Assembly: GCA_004794655.1 (NCBI GenBank)
Contig: SMMW01000635.1
Coordinates: 124,001-188,000, forward strand
DNA length: 64,000 nt
DNA from: Marisa cornuarietis
Taxonomy: Eukaryota; Mollusca; Gastropoda; Architaenioglossa; Ampullariidae
Reading direction: 5' to 3'
This document shows positions 11,551 to 23,552 of the stretch, one piece after another. The notes beneath the pieces were generated by a model, which searched no databases, had not been told where the DNA came from, and saw nothing but the letters and a program-made list of their open reading frames with translations. Position 1 is the first letter of the stretch, and every line of letters begins with the position of its first letter. The position numbers were made by a program, and so were the translations under genes.

Positions 11551-11815
11551 GGGGCCAGTTGCACAACACGTTTCTAAACCTTAAAACTGTTCTAAAGAAG
11601 AAAAATCTATTCTTAGCCATTTTATGCATTGCAGAAAAACATATAAACAATTTTACTCACAGGGTGGAAAGTCAGACTTAAACAACTTTATCTTACTTAA
11701 AACAGTTTTAGTTTTAAACATTTTAAAATTGTGGTATGCACTTTAAACTAATTATCTAAATAGAGTTAAGGCCTAAAAGTGTTTAAAATTAGAAATGTGT
11801 TGTGCAACTGGCCCC
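11551..11815 (+). mobile_element. MITE, about 265 bp, copy 1
   Basis: Terminal inverted repeats GGGGCCAGTTGCACAACAC at the left and GTGTTGTGCAACTGGCCCC at the right, followed inwards by more imperfect complementarity (GTTTCTAAAC / GTTTAAAATTAGAAA). CTG on both sides may be a 3-bp target duplication, which with the GGG...CCC ends would fit a PIF/Harbinger-type origin. No coding capacity. Confidence 0.8.
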
Positions 11816-12288
11816 TGGGCGTGTTTCGGAACTCGTTAGTGACTGAACTGACTTTATGTTAAGCCCTACATTCAAAGAGAAACCTACAAAGAAAACCACA
11901 ATATCTTAAGTCTCCATTAACTGCAGGCCAGACTCAAACTTTAAAGAGAGAAGGAAGATTTATCGCATTTATATATAATCGAAACTTCACAAGCTTCACA
12001 TTCTTCTGTGTGAAAGCGAGTTGAACACGAAAATAAAAATATACCATAAATTCATCAAGACTTTCCAGTACTAAACTTGAAAGGATGCGGTAAAATGTCT
12101 TTAATGTCTACCTGACCTCATGTCTTAATGACCATTACTGTAAAAGCCCAGACAACACATCCCCCCCCTAGTATATGGTAAGCAGTTTTATCGAAAAACT
12201 TAGTTTAAGGCGCGATAAAATCTTAATGATCTTAATACCTGTCTACATAAAACCAATTAAAATCTTGCTCTCGTTAAAGCCACAAGAC

Positions 12289-12347
12289 TTATAAAGACTG
12301 TCAGTCCAAGACTAGTGACTAACTCTTCTTGGAAACACCAAGTCGTG
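12289..12347 (+). promoter_or_regulatory. Gene A core promoter and 5' UTR exon
   Basis: TATA motif TTATAAAG at 12289-12296 is followed about 30 bp later by a short putative non-coding exon ending GTCGTG/GTAAGT at 12347. The coding first exon then has acceptor ...ATATTGACAG at 12516. The same layout (TATA, about 35-nt exon, donor GTAAGT, then signal-peptide exon) recurs in genes B and C, which supports it. Confidence 0.6.
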
Positions 12348-12537
12348 GTAAGTTCGGTCTTTACTAGCCTCTAACTCTTTTCTTGCTGTATATTTCCTTC
12401 TTTATTATTATTCTTATTTATTTTAATATTACATGTGTTTTGTACTCCTCGCGATTTCTGCTTCTGAAGCTGTTTGTCTTCTGACATGTCATAACACGTG
12501 CATTCAATATTGACAGTGAAGCAACCTTCTCCTCACC

Positions 12538-13452
12538 ATGGGGCTACTTCTTCGCCTGATGTTGATAATGTTTTTATCATCTTCAACGGCTTGTTTTAAG
12601 TACAACTGGACAGGTAATCACGTAGATGTACAAATCTTGTGCTTGCACAATAATGCCATAATATCGGATTTAAAACAAAACTGTGTAAATCAGAATTAAT
12701 TAAGCAGTAACGGTACTACAAGAACTGAAGGGTTACTATCTAAACGGGGTCATTTCACTAAAGGAAAACTATTTATATTTCCTTTCATGCACTCCACTAA
12801 CACACGTGTACCACCTACGTGTATTTTGTCAAACCATGAGAGTTAATGTATTGGTAACAAGGTCCTCTCCCTGTCTTAAATGGCCAGACACTGACTGTGC
12901 ACTCTACGGGGACCCACACATACGGGCCTTCAGTAGAGCTCGTGGAACAATCTTACTTCCCTGCCGGTTCCAGGCCGCCCAGCTGACGTCTAAAACTTAC
13001 AACAACACAAATTGCTCGGCAAACGTATTCTCTTTCGGGCGCGTGCATGGTGGGGGCGTTTACACTGGTGGAGCAGAGATCTCTATCACAGTGATGCAAT
13101 ATTCCCTTCGGGTTGTTATCTCCGATGTAAGTATTTGTAAAGACGACATAATTTGGCCCATATTTTTCTTTTGATCTCATTGGGAAGGTATTGATACATC
13201 GTCATTAAACAGCTAATATGGATCACTCTTGAATTTATACAGTGTACTGTCGCACTGTCGGTACTTTTTCATTAGAAATGTACTGCGTTTTCGGCTTAGT
13301 TTTGCTTTAAACGTGAATTTCATAACTGTTATAGGTGAAAGACAGCATGGTTTCAAAATGAGAGAAAGAAGCTAAACGAGTCACAGAACAATAAATAAAG
13401 TTAAAATTAGAAATGAATCTATTCACTTATTTCTGTTACTGTGTTGGCTGTG

Positions 13453-13516
<64 letters not shown>

Positions 13517-14839
13517 TGCTCTCTTCCGTCCTTTCAGGGCGTTCTGCGAATTTTAGTCGGAAACACTTCGGTTTCGAACATTACATGGGGGGTAAGTAGT
13601 CAAATCCAGCTAGGTCTCCTCATATTCAAGTGGACCTTTAACGGGCCCTACGTCACGCTGAGTGCACCTCTGTGTGGTCTGACACTGGTGTACAGGACAA
13701 TCTCTCTCCACCCGTCAGGGATTATTATTCAGGCTGCATCAAGATACTACATCGTTTATGAAGGGTAATATTTCTCTGGACTATTTATTTATTTTTATGC
13801 GCATATATATACACATACACGCACACATATATAGACTACAAAACACGCCATATTAACACTACATTTTACCATGTTATTATTGTTATATTTTTGTTGTTGT
13901 TGTTGCCAAAATAATGATGATGATGGTTTTTTAATTTTCGAAGTCTGATTTTTAGTGCTTGGTTCATGCCTGCTTAATCAAACCTTGAGGCTGAGCACAA
14001 ACACATGCTTTAGAAATCTAGGGCCAGCTGCACAACATATTTCTAAGTTTAAACACTTTTAGGCCTTAACTCTATTTAGATAATTAGTTTAAAGTGCACA
14101 CCACAATTTTAGACTTTTGAAAACTAAAACTGCTTTAAGTAAGATAAAGTTGTTTAAGTCTGACTTAAGTCCTGTCAGTACAATTTTTTGTATGTTTCTC
14201 TGCAATACATCAGAATGGCTAAGAAGAAATTTTGCTTATTTAGAACAGTTTTAAGGTTTAGAAACGTGTTGTGCAACTGTTCCCTAGCGGTTTGAGTATT
14301 GATAAAAATAACTGCAACTGTCGTGTAGTAGCAATAGTAGAAGGAGGTAGAAGAAGTAAACATAGTGGTGTCGATGGTGATGCTTCTTAACAAAATGCGT
14401 GTTGTTTACAGAAATTTGTTGCTGAATCACATTTCTTTCTTTTGACCTGCACAGTGGAGTAGAGCATGTGAATATTAAGACAAGACTAGTCTAGATTATA
14501 TGGAATATTGAGACCAAAAGAGTAGACTAGAGTTCATGAAATTAAGACCAGTAGAGAAGACTAGAATTTATGGAACATCAAGCAGCTTTATTAGAAGATA
14601 AGACGGTTAATCAGACTTTACTTCCTTTCCGGAAATGTAGAAGACGTCAGTGAGTGGTTGTTTGTTTGCAGGTACCAGGACTACGTTTTTTGTGGCAACA
14701 AAACTGATGTCAGAAGTATGTACGAAGACGATAGAGTGCTTTTGTACCTGGATACTGTTGACCAGGTTGAAACATTTTGATGATCATTTACGGCATTTTT
14801 TTATTAGATTCTTTTATATGTCTATTAATTGACAGACGG

Positions 14840-14898
<59 letters not shown>

Positions 14899-17800
14899 CT
14901 AGGGGCTTCAGACTATTTGAAAGTGAACCTGCTCATCAATTCCATAGCATGTTATAATAGTGGGGCCGTATGAAATTTTCTCTCATGTTTGTACGTACTA
15001 GTCAGGTGATCTAAACATGGTTTGGAAGTATCAGCGACTGACTTCAAGTCCAGGATTGGGATTCCAAACGCCCTATTGATCATAATAAAAAGCTTGATTT
15101 GTGGTGGTAAACAAACTGATTTCCTCCAGTTCGCACGTTGATCATTGCAGTCTGCACGAGAAAGTCCCTTGTCCAGTTCAGCCAAAATCAGTAGAATAAC
15201 AGTAAATACAATAGGATAAACGAATGTCCAACATCTGACAGCTTAAGCTACTTTGGTAAACCTGTTTCGTCAATTCCTGACCAAAGGTGGGAAGCCTCAA
15301 GCTCTGATGCGGATAATGAAACGTGGAAAACCTCAACATGACAAAAAGAGGACAGACACAAGCTTGTATCTGTGGATGACAAAAAGAGGACAGACACAAG
15401 CTTGTATCTGCGGATGACAAACTGAGGACAGACCCAAGCTTGTATCTGTGGATGACAAACTGAGGAAAGACTCAAGCTTGTGTCTGTAGGTGAACTCACG
15501 TGGAAAGCCTCGAGGTGGTGTCTGCGGAGGGCGTAACAAAGTAACGCTTTTCACTGTCGTTTTCTTTTCCTTTCTCTCGCCGCTGAAGTCGAAAAACCAG
15601 CGCAAAGTCATCTGCAATATCATCACGCCCCTGGAAGCAGGCATTTTCGGTGCGACACACCAATTAATAATAGAACATACAGATCGTAGATAGACAATAA
15701 ACTAGTTTTTGCTTGACTGGCTTTTAATTAAGAACGAACCTCAGACTGCCAGACCCTTTCTTTGTCAGAGAATTATCGCCAGATTAAGACACGGCTTAAA
15801 TCCGACTAGCTCCTTTGCAAATGATCTGAAACCACTATGTTAAACGCGGAATAAGAACTCATGAGAGCTTTTTGATTGCACCACGCCCGGGAAGAAAGAG
15901 ATCACAAAGTTTTGTCATGAACTGCTTTAAATCATTTGTGTTGGTAACTCTGCTCTTTGCGGGGAAAATAGTCTTCTCATTCTAAACTCGCTTAGCATGT
16001 TAAATAATAAGCAGAATTTACAATTTACACAATTCCCTTCCGAGAAAAATAAAACAGGATGAATATTCAACTGAATTTTGCCTCTTTTTTGTTTTTTTTA
16101 ACAAAGAGACGCATAACCACATCTAATTTCTTTACTAAATTTATTTTCTGTAACCTATTTTTAATCAATTGGTCTTAGCTATAGTTCTGTTATACCAGAC
16201 GATGCTTTTTTCACTTATTTCTTACAGAAATATCTTGTACGATCAAGAATACAGTTTCACTCCCTAGTTTTTCATCCATGCACTTAGTTCATGTTTTTGT
16301 TTTGAGTCATCTGTTTGCTGACTCGTCTGTTTCTTATACGGACTGTCGGTTCTCTTGTAATATTCCGTATTCATCGTATTAAGGTGTTGAGCTTGCATTC
16401 ACACTGGGAAGTGTATTTTACAATTCAATTATCATTTTTTGCTATTGTTGTTATTAAAAAAAAAGTGACGCTAAAAATATGTTTCATTTAAAAGAATTTT
16501 CTTACAATAATAAAGTTAGTAAAAGAAATAAAATATTTATTTAGAGGTTTCCACTCTTTTAAAATTAGAATAACTCAATGGAAAGGTCTATTTTAAAAGT
16601 GCAGTCGGTAGAAATGTGTAATTGGTTTATGGCCTTTGCGTTGTTTTAAACAGGTGCTTGCCTACAGAATTCTTCTAACTTCTGTGACAGAGCAGCTGTG
16701 AGTATGGTTGATTGTTTAATATATAAAAATATTTTTGGTTTCATTAAATGAAATAAAACAATTTGTAAAAAATACAGTAGCTTTCTCTGAATCATAACCA
16801 CGATTAAATTATGTTCATAAAAATTTTGGGTTTTACTCATTTGTAAGCTTTATTTATTTATTTATTATTATTATTGTTATTATAATTATTATATATAGAT
16901 GCCAGTGTATAGTATTAGGCAGAATTTTTACTTTGAGGGAGAGGTGGTAGAGAAATGAATCATAACATGTGCTCCCAATGCACAAAAACAACACGATAAA
17001 GTGATTTATTCATTGTATAATACAAAGACCAAAGAGATATACAGTGAATTGTACTTTTCCTGACCTTGCTGGAAACGGTTTCGAAAGTTTTTTCGTTTAA
17101 ATTTTTCTCACATAAGGTTAAGAGCTTTAAATAAAAATACAAAATATCTTTATTAATGCTTTTCAAGAAATGTTTTGTCTCCCAACGGTAACTTGAAAAC
17201 ATCACTTTACCGAAAACATTAATGCAGGCTACACAGAGTAACATAAAGTGACTACATCCAATTCATTTTTTCTGGCACTTACTATGAACTTTGAACTAAA
17301 TTCTCAGAGACTGAGGACCTTGTGTAAAAGAATAGTTTTGTCTAATACAGCGATCACATGGGATCACATCAGACATTCGGCAAATCTTTTTTCTTGATGA
17401 TAGAAGATATTAACAACGGCACCATGCAAAGAAATAACAGACTTGTATTCGGTTTTATAGTTACATGATTTTGTGAGGAAATATGCCTGTAGTAAGTGAT
17501 AAGGAATTCGCTGTTGACTTTTGGCCACTATACTATTAAAGCAGAGATCAATTGTAAGTTGACGTGTTCAAAACATACTTCAATACAATACAATCCAGTA
17601 CAATACAAAAGATATCATCTGAAGTATCCCTGCATGTATGTCCCTCGTCTTTATGAGGAGAAGCAGTTGATCACTGCCAGACGAATTCTAACACTTTTCT
17701 TTCTTTACAAAAATTATGTTATTAGTTCTACAGCTTTTTCTTTTACAACTTTCATCCTGACTCTTTAAAAGTCTTTAATGTTGATTTACACGTTCATCAA

Positions 17801-18371
17801 CTCTTACAGAGCGCTGACCACAATTATTTCGGAAATAATAATAAATACCGTAGATTAAAAAAATACGCCCAGGTTAACTGGAATCGAAACTCAGCATGTC
17901 TTCTCCTTATTGAATACCGTTAGGAAGAGAAACACCTCCCCAGATAGGTGCGGGTCTTAACATGGTGTAGACACAGTATTCTAAGTAGCCAATTGTTGCA
18001 GGAAAGAAAAAGCTGTCTTCATCCTCTGTTGCAGCCTCATCCCATCGCTGACATCGCAGCTGCATCCAAACCATGTGCTGTGCGAAAGTGGAAACAACGT
18101 GTTTCAAGGGTGCAGGCTTTACAATAGGGTCAGAGCGATCAAAGTCTGCCTCGCCATTTTCAGCAAGAGACGTTTGCTAAAGTGCTTTTCGTCCTCCGGT
18201 GAAACAAACCCGATGAGAGTCTTCAATGCTTGCCTGTCGATGGTATGCAATCCAAGTATTGGTCACTGTAATTCTTTCAAGGCAGCTGTAAGTCCCTGTA
18301 TCTCGAGCGTACATAAGCCCCCAAGACTTCTGTCACTCGTGTATAATTCTACCAACTGCTCAATCCCGTAA
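12538..18371 (+). CDS. Gene A: small secreted VWD/C8-like protein
   Basis: Five coding exons: 12538-12613, 12888-13126, 13538-13764, 14672-14765 and 18060-18371 (phases 1, 0, 2, 0), giving about 315 residues. Exon 1 is a signal peptide (MGLLLRLMLIMFLSSSTAC). Exons 2-4 form a VWD-like domain: CALYGDPHIRAFSRARG with ILLPCRF at the start (canonical CxVxGDPHxxTF), a second half with APLCGLTLVY, and YVFCGNKTD at the end (canonical GLCG). Exon 5 is a C8-like domain: VFQGC, RAIKVCLAIF, NPMRVFNACLSMVCNPS, CNSFKAAVSPC, ending NCSIP-stop. It lacks the EGF-type exon found in gene B. The protein is likely exported to an extracellular matrix, mucus or fluid, with disulphide-rich folding. A polyadenylation hexamer AATAAA lies at about 18852. 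The structure is supported by identical phases in gene B; function is unknown. Confidence 0.75.
13447..13521. repeat. (GT)n microsatellite in gene A intron 2
   Basis: About 35 GT units ending 16 bp before the exon 3 acceptor (TCCGTCCTTTCAG at 13537). Its closeness to the polypyrimidine tract could affect splicing if the repeat is length-variable. Confidence 0.95.
14021..14284 (-). mobile_element. MITE copy 2, inverted relative to copy 1
   Basis: Reverse-complement relative of 11551-11815: it starts GGGCCAGCTGCACAACAT and ends GTGTTGTGCAACTGTTCCC. Inside, the reverse strand repeats ACGTTTCTAAACCTTAAAAC and TTCTTAGCCATT as in copy 1. Flanks read CTA/TAG. It lies in gene A intron 3. Confidence 0.8.
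14834..14898. repeat. (GACA)n microsatellite
   Basis: GACAGACG units followed by pure GACA repeats in gene A intron 4. Confidence 0.95.
15340..15491. repeat. 38-bp tandem repeat, four copies
   Basis: Unit GACAAAAAGAGGACAGACAC followed by AAGCTTGTATCTGTGGAT, four imperfect copies in gene A intron 4. Open frames on the minus strand over it are repeat artefacts. Confidence 0.9.
15492..18059. other. Gene A intron 4, remaining sequence
   Basis: No further exon can be supported. 15588-15650 has a pyrimidine-rich acceptor and a short open stretch (SKNQRKVICNIITPLEAG) but no paralogue support. The rest is AT-rich. Confidence 0.45.
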
Positions 18372-19740
18372 AAATTCCTTTAGAGAAACGATAAGAAACA
18401 GTTCATGACAAAAGAGAAAACATTCCATTGTCAGATCCTATATTTTTTCTTCTCGATTATCAGTTTTAGTACAGTATGCCCCTTCTATTCAATAGCATGA
18501 AAGGTGACATTTTGCAGTTGGACATCATCTACATTCTACAAGGCACCAAAAGCTGACTGCTGGAGCCGTTGTACGAATGTCTCACATTTTCACATAATTC
18601 GTTGTTGCACAGTTTGTTTGTGGTGAGGCGATGATTTTCTCCATACCACTGCATATACTATCTCCTGAGCGATCCCCATTTTTTTATCCGATTTTATTTT
18701 GTTGTTTTGGATAAGAACAACAAAACCGTATTTCTGCGTAAAATAATATCCTGATTTTTCGTAACCGATACGACTTTATCGAAAGCTCCAGGTAAACTGC
18801 AAAATGTTTTGTGTGCAACTGTACAAAACTGCTTGTGAAGAAAGGGAACTGTAATAAACTTCTGCATCTGGATATTATGTCTTACGAGTCCTAAGCTTGT
18901 CTGAAAATGACATAAATTGAATTATATTATAAATTAACCAAGGCAGGCAAACAGGTAGACAGTGCGAGGAGAATGAGCACAAAGATGAAAGAATGAGGAA
19001 GCAAATGAGGGAAAGAAAAAAAATGTGATAAAGATGATGATACAGTGTTGACGATACAATGCAAAAGCAGATTGACAGAAAAAATCACAATCATGGACGA
19101 GTACAGATACAAACACACAATAGAATTAAAGCGTGAAAAGGTCTGTTTACTGTGTGTTAGAAAAGGACTCTCAGGAAATCACAAAACAACAGTTTCATAT
19201 CACAGCAAAACAAGTGGTGGTGGATTTTAATGAATGTATAGTGGACACTTTAACGCCACCAGAAACGTTCAAGATGCCGTCCAAACAGCTCAAAAGAGCC
19301 ACGTGCAACATGCTTTATTTTTGTTCATCTATTGTCTGACTACATTTTAATTTAACAGAAGAAATTAAAAACAAAACGAAACAAAGAGCTGTACTATTTT
19401 TAACGGACATTGATGAGGTACCAAATGGTCTAGTTATAAAAGGAGATGTTGCAGTTCGCATTGAGGTCTTGAACTGTTTGTCTAGATGATTTGGTAAAGA
19501 ATTTTATAAATACTTTTCAGTTTGTATTCTACTTCCTCGATAATATAATTTTTTTCATCAACACAGACACAAAATAATCAATTTCAATTGAGACGACTCT
19601 TCATCTTTTAGTAGCCAACGTATCAGTTTCTGAAATAAATGAAATTACTTTATTAAATTGACTTAAAGCATTGAGTAACCACTTCGAAAGTATTCTTTTC
19701 TTTCATTTACTATACTTTTTATTTTCACAATTTTTTGTTA
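18372..19740. other. Gene A 3' UTR and intergenic
   Basis: 18372-18480 is homologous to the sequence after the C8-like exons at 1.6 and 21.3 kb (GTTCATGACA...CATTCCATTGTC...CGATTATCA), so the 3' UTRs are also paralogous. AATAAA at about 18852. Nothing else recognised up to the duplication start. Confidence 0.5.
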
Positions 19741-20989
19741 CCTAAATCTTACCTCCCAAATGCTACTTTCTCTTTCCTTTTCCTGTTGATACCTTTTAAT
19801 CACTCTTTTGTTTCTTTTTCACGCTTTTTTCTCCGTGTACCCCTGTGCTGGAGACCACCGTGTTACAAACACTGCCATCTGCAGTCAAGAAATCTCTTGG
19901 GCATTAGGTAACAAAAAGGTCACAAGGATCACATTAACGCACCACATGTTAAAGAGAAACAACTCTGCGATTCACCATTTTCTCTACTGGATTATCTTTC
20001 TTTGATCGCAGAGCCTTTGAGAAAGAAAACTGCATTTCCCAGCTGTGTTAATTCACGGATATTGCTTTCATAAGAAATTTCCAATTAATATGAGTGCACA
20101 ATATAAATATTTGTATCTAATATAAAAATTATTGAAATACTTGTAATTTTATTTCCTGGGTATTGTAGCTCTAACTATTCACTCTACAGGAACTATGAAG
20201 TAGAAATGTTTTCCCGTTGTCCAATAATTCATGCTTCGAACTCACCGGTCATAATTTGTTTCTCTCATAAACTGTAGTCCGTTTTAATGATGCTTACTAA
20301 ATATTTCAATTTTTTTTCAACATCAAACTGCACATAAAATTCTTACTTTTAAAATACTTACAAGAGACGTATTTTCCGATTTAAGTGTAATAGCAGCGAG
20401 CAACAAATTGTAGGTTTCTTACATGTATGCCAATGAAGAGAGTCTCGTAGCCCACAAGAAAACACAGGGCCTGTCACTCCTTTGCACACTTGAAACATGC
20501 AGTCATATTTCGACTTTTTTATCCCCACTCAAAGGTTGCACGGAACTTTTAATCGTCACAAATATCATGTCTAAAACAATTCTCTAAAACAATTCACATA
20601 AACTAAAAGGCATACATAAGCAGCAAAAACACTACTTTAAAGAAATGAAACTTATCTGAACTGTTATGTTGATTTCGAAGCCATTTTTTCTGAGTCTGCC
20701 TTGAAAATGATGGACCTACTGCAAAAATTTGCACGTGAAAAACTGGGAAGTACTTAGAGAACGGAGATTAGACTCCTGACAAGGGAACTATGTCCCACGC
20801 TTTTCCTTATAACGAGAATATCACTCGGCAGTCATACCTTAGAAAATCTCGAGTTAAGACATGTAATTTACCAAAGCATCTTAATGTGATTAACTGTTTA
20901 ATATATTTTTCAAATTGTGACTAATAACCACCTGAGAACTCTTTTCGTGTTCGACCCTGTTTTTCAACAGCCTACTTTTCTCAACCACC

Positions 20990-21331
20990 AGAAGCAGATA
21001 TTACGAGTTGTGTGAAAATACAAGGCGACTGTTTCTGGGATGCAGATCGAATGACAAGGAGAGAGCGATAAAAACCTGCCTCGGCATTTTCAGCAAGAAA
21101 CGAGTGTTAATATGCTTGTCAGCTTCCAGTGCAATTAACCCAATGATAATCTTCAATACATGCCTTTCTATGGAGTGCAACCCAAGTTCTGCCAACTGTA
21201 ATTCCTTTAAGGAAGCTCTAGGCCGTTGTATTGAGAAAGTAGATAAGCCCCCAACCCGTCTGTTGAGTGTTTATCGTTCACCCAACTGCTCAAATCCTGG
21301 AAGATCCCAAACGATGAAGAATGAGAAATGA
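20990..21331 (+). CDS. Orphan C8-like terminal exon (open)
   Basis: Open reading ...YYELCENTRRLFLGCRSND, RAIKTCLGIFSKKRV, NPMIIFNTCLSMECNPS, CNSFKEALGRCIE, then SPNCSNPGRS and stop at 21329-21331. It is clearly paralogous to gene A exon 5 (18060-18371) with the same spacing of cysteines. No signal-peptide or VWD exons lie between gene A and this exon. A likely acceptor (CCAGAAGCAG just before 21000) leaves one base before the frame, so joining it to gene A exon 4 (phase 0) would shift the frame. It may be a stranded exon from the duplication or an alternative gene A 3' end. Confidence 0.5.
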   Translation, partial: RSRYYELCENTRRLFLGCRSNDKERAIKTCLGIFSKKRVLICLSASSAINPMIIFNTCLSMECNPSSANCNSFKEALGRCIEKVDKPPTRLLSVYRSPNCSNPGRSQTMKNEK

Positions 21332-21480
21332 TTCATGACAGAAGCATAAACATTTTCATTGTCCAATCGATACCGATTATCAATTATTGCCGGAAACCAG
21401 CGGCAAAATTAGCTTCGGTCGCATGATCCAGTGGCGTTGCTCCTCGTCTGCAATGGCCTTTATCTCTACAGGGACTATAT

Positions 21481-21483
21481 TAC

Positions 21484-21539
<56 letters not shown>
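21481..21539. repeat. (ATT)n microsatellite
   Basis: About 19 ATT units; the left duplicate has only 6. Confidence 0.95.
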
Positions 21540-21540
<1 letters not shown>

Positions 21541-21549
21541 GCTCAGGTA

Positions 21550-21644
21550 AACGCTATGCCATGCCTATATGTAAGAGTAACAGACACCTGAAATCATTTG
21601 TGCCATCCGCAGTCCAGCTGCTCAATCTCAGATGAGCTGTCAAT

Positions 21645-21691
<47 letters not shown>

Positions 21692-21905
21692 GTGTGTGTG
21701 CGTGTGTGTGTGTGCATGTGTGATGTTGTAGGTGCATACCTGATCTTCTTGTTGTATTTTTTTTATATGATACATGTTACTTGCCCACTTCCTTTTCCTT
21801 CTCATGTTTTCAATTTTTTCATTCAGTGTTGAACTCCAGCACATTCCCATATTCAAATTGCCCAATGGGACAAATAAAGTTGGTCATTGTCATTGTCATT
21901 GCTAT
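21550..21905 (+). mobile_element. LINE 3' end remnant, right-duplicate copy
   Basis: Same element as 1801-2165: SNRHLKSFVPSAVQLLNL, then a (GT)n repeat at about 21646-21722, then an AT-rich UTR and GGGACAAATAAAGTTGGTCA with CATTGT repeats. Confidence 0.6.
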
Positions 21906-22317
21906 CACCAAGCAGACTCAAAACTCCGACGGAAATTTGCACCACTTGCGCAAAATGCTGTGAGCAGTATACTGAACCGTTGTCAGAGCTAAAGGGATTC
22001 TTTAGATTAATAACTCGAGTTTCAGACGTGCCCTTCTTTTATATTATTGCAAGATCAGTTTGTTGTTAGTCTCTGAAAGTGCTTTTGACATATTATTATT
22101 AGTAGTACTCTTTTGATCACGATTATTTATTTCCGCATTTGAAGCAAATTATTATGATTATTTAGCTGCGTTTATTAATTCTACCACATTATCATGGTTA
22201 TCACCCTGTGATCTTCATACAGGTGTGACGAAAACTTCTGTATGCGAAGGATACAGAAACAACACCAGCAATTTTTCTGCGGGAGCGATGCTAGTACTTG
22301 AAAAAAAAAACCAGAAC

Positions 22318-22465
22318 AAGGGGCCCCGGTAGGGTAGTGGTTAAAACCACGGACGTGTACAGGTGGACAAACGGCTGTTTGCCGAGATCAGCGCTTAGCC
22401 TCTTGCAAAGTTCTCCTCTCTTAGTCTCGGCGAGCTTCAACAATGAATGTGACTAAACCGGAAGA
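22318..22465 (+). mobile_element. tRNA-like SINE fragment, right copy
   Basis: Counterpart of 2584-2730; A-box-like GTAGGGTAGTGG with one change from the left copy. Confidence 0.4.
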
Positions 22466-22636
22466 TTTTATTTTTACACGAAAGCCTCGTTCTAACCGTT
22501 AACCGATAAAAATCGTCTGCATGCAGTCCATATCTGCTTATCGCGTGCTGTAGGCGCCTTCTCCACTCATCTTACTCCACACTCACGCCAAGCTTAGGCA
22601 AACGCATAAAACTTAAGCCCCGGCTACTGGCACTGG

Positions 22637-23000
22637 TGGTACTCACAATGATACACAACAACATGTGGGAAAAAGAATTCTGCTACCTGGAGAAAGCCCC
22701 CGGCGCCCAGCCCTGCGAGCAGGTGTCACATACAGAGAGTGTCCGTAGAAGAAATCTTAACCCTGAGCCGCTCACTGCAGTGGTGACAATCGAAGGTTTT
22801 AACCACGGAGTTATATTACTAGTGGAGTAGCATCTTAGCTGTCTGCGCTGGAAAGCGCGAAAACCGGTTTTGTTCGCGCATTGGGTTATAGCAACTTCCG
22901 GCGCTACCTTCGAGAATGGGCGAATCAAGCACTTCAATCATCCCCTTGGAAAAAATGTTCTAGCGGTTCAGATTGTTGTGTATCATTGTGAGTACCATGG
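22637..23000 (-). mobile_element. SINE-like unit with inverted ends, right copy
   Basis: Counterpart of 2904-3266 with the same inverted 25-mers. Confidence 0.45.
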
Positions 23001-23552
23001 ACTGGTGTATTTTTGATTATCAAGAATAAAGTGACTTAAGATTGGCTACAAAAGTATTAAGCATTGCTTGGTTGTGATTCTGTGTTTTTCTCCAGGTCTA
23101 CAAATCGTGACGATGGGCCATTTTGTTTGTAAGTTTACAGACAGACCAGGCAGGACAAAGACAGAGACAGACAGGCAAGACCAGGACAGAACAAGACAGA
23201 TAAGAAAGACCAGGACAGACAAACACAGAGAAGATCTATTATGTTGACATTCATCCCCAAACGCACACGTCTCTCATACCCTAGACACACCATTATCAGA
23301 ACAAATTCTGTTCATTGCCTATTGTTTTATTTCATGTACACCATCGCATGTTGAACAGGAAACATTACAATTTCTGGCAATGATTCTAATTTGCTGTACA
23401 GTAATCACGTTTAGCGAGAAAAGCCAGATATTACAACTGAAGAGTTGTCTCTGGATAGGGCTTGCTCTGCAGATTCTATGACGTGTGTACAACTGCATGT
23501 TTTCCTATCCGTTAGATGTGGGTCCAAACAAAGTAGTGCTGAAGTAAAACTG

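Noticed and set aside
15340..15491. Repeat-spacer pattern that might suggest CRISPR
   Set aside because: Units are contiguous 38-bp tandem repeats with no unique spacers, in a eukaryotic intron.
15588..15690. Possible extra exon in gene A intron 4 (SKNQRKVICNIITPLEAG)
   Set aside because: No counterpart in gene B or C, and including it would break the conserved phase-0 junction between VWD3 and C8 exons.
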